Shown: positions 12,076 through 12,462 of the stretch, piece by piece | How positions within the stretch are numbered: position 1 is the stretch's first letter | How the letters are laid out: each line of letters starts with the position of its first letter | DNA from: JABSQH01 sp039194665 | GTDB lineage: Bacteria > Actinomycetota > Acidimicrobiia > Acidimicrobiales > Ilumatobacteraceae | NCBI GenBank assembly: GCA_039194665.1 | Contig: JBCCVW010000137.1 | Span: 1 to 12,462, forward strand | DNA: 12,462 nucleotides | Reading direction: 5' to 3' | Notes under the pieces: model-generated | What the model was told of the DNA's origin: nothing | Database searches by the model: none | The model's input: the letters and a program-made list of their open reading frames with translations, nothing else | Made by a program: the position numbers and the translations under genes

Positions 12076-12462
12076 GCGCTCACCGTAGATCGCCCATCGG
12101 CGTCACCACGACGGAGGGCAACGGTGAGCGCAACCATGCCGATGGCAACCAGCGCCAGCCCACCGGCGGCGCCACCGACCACGTCGGTCAGCCAGTGTGC
12201 TCGCAGGTACGTCCGGCTCCAGGCCATCACCACGATGAACGCGCTGGCCGCTCCGACGAGCACCGTTCGCCGTCGCGGCCACTCCATCGAGGCGATGAGC
12301 GCAGCACCCAGCACGATCGCCGTCGCCGACACCATCACACTGGCCGACGGATACGAACCGGATGCTTCCAGTTCGATCGGATCTGGCGGACGTTGCCGGT
12401 CGAGCACCGTTTTCACCAGCTGCGACACGACGAATGCGCCGATGGCGATGCCGACGAACGTC
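12072..12462 (-). CDS. PAP2-superfamily membrane phosphatase, C-terminal part (partial)
   Basis: The frame is open to the right edge, so the N-terminus is outside the window; about 129 residues remain. Motif 1 of the PAP2 family, K-x6-RP, is present in 'KTVLDRQRP', and motif 3, SR-x5-H-x3-D, in 'SRTYLRAHWLTD'. Between them motif 2, normally PSGH, reads PSAS ('SYPSASVMVSA'), so the expected catalytic His is absent. Three hydrophobic segments follow or surround these motifs ('VMVSATAIVLGAALIA', 'VLVGAASAFIVVMAW', 'GGAAGGLALVAIGMVALTVAL'). PAP2 proteins remove phosphate from lipids such as phosphatidate or undecaprenyl pyrophosphate; with motif 2 altered, activity is doubtful. The last four bases overlap the amidohydrolase start. 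A GTG at 12428 lies within the protein, because the sequence before it still continues a membrane segment. Confidence 0.82.
   Translation of the reverse strand, partial: TFVGIAIGAFVVSQLVKTVLDRQRPPDPIELEASGSYPSASVMVSATAIVLGAALIASMEWPRRRTVLVGAASAFIVVMAWSRTYLRAHWLTDVVGGAAGGLALVAIGMVALTVALRRGDADGRSTVSA

Overview
This window is GC-rich DNA from a bacterium, most likely a high-GC actinobacterium. That inference rests on the codon style, frequent GTG/TTG starts, a probable leaderless gene, tightly overlapping operons and a lipoprotein with a Ser/Thr/Asp-rich linker after its lipid-anchor cysteine. The style recalls Acidimicrobiia (Ilumatobacter-like), but no marker gene here proves it. I see no RNA genes, mobile elements, CRISPR arrays or prophage signs, and no gene-free stretch longer than 300 bases.

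Left part (1-1916, + strand): the C-terminal part of a multi-pass membrane protein resembling GT-C/ArnT-type glycosyltransferases overlaps a membrane-anchored family-2 glycosyltransferase of the polyprenyl-phosphate-sugar synthase type. Together they suggest lipid-linked sugar transfer at the envelope. Next come an AraC-family regulator (2016-2900, probably leaderless) and, tail to tail with it, a three-domain protein (4008-2923, - strand) with an ABM-like N-terminus and two SnoaL-like domains.

Centre (4203-10783): a complete BMP/NupOPQ-type ABC importer operon on the - strand. It encodes a substrate-binding lipoprotein, a double ATPase and two permeases, with gaps or overlaps of 11, 4 and 1 bases. 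It diverges from a + strand pair: a GntR/HutC-type regulator with its stop codon directly abutting an HSL-type alpha/beta hydrolase. The 161-base divergent region holds a perfect 15-bp palindrome (9008-9022), placed nearly midway between two mirrored TATGTTC(A/T)G elements that could be the -10 regions of the two promoters. The simplest reading is that the regulator controls both the importer and the hydrolase, so an imported ester-like compound would be cleaved in the cytoplasm. The compound is not identifiable from sequence.

Right part (10864-12462, - strand): a metal-dependent amidohydrolase of the imidazolonepropionase/prolidase-like group converges on the hydrolase across a large inverted repeat. 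It overlaps by 4 bases the end of a PAP2-type membrane phosphatase that runs off the window and has a degenerate second catalytic motif. The amidohydrolase may belong to the same catabolic function as the importer, but only its position suggests this.
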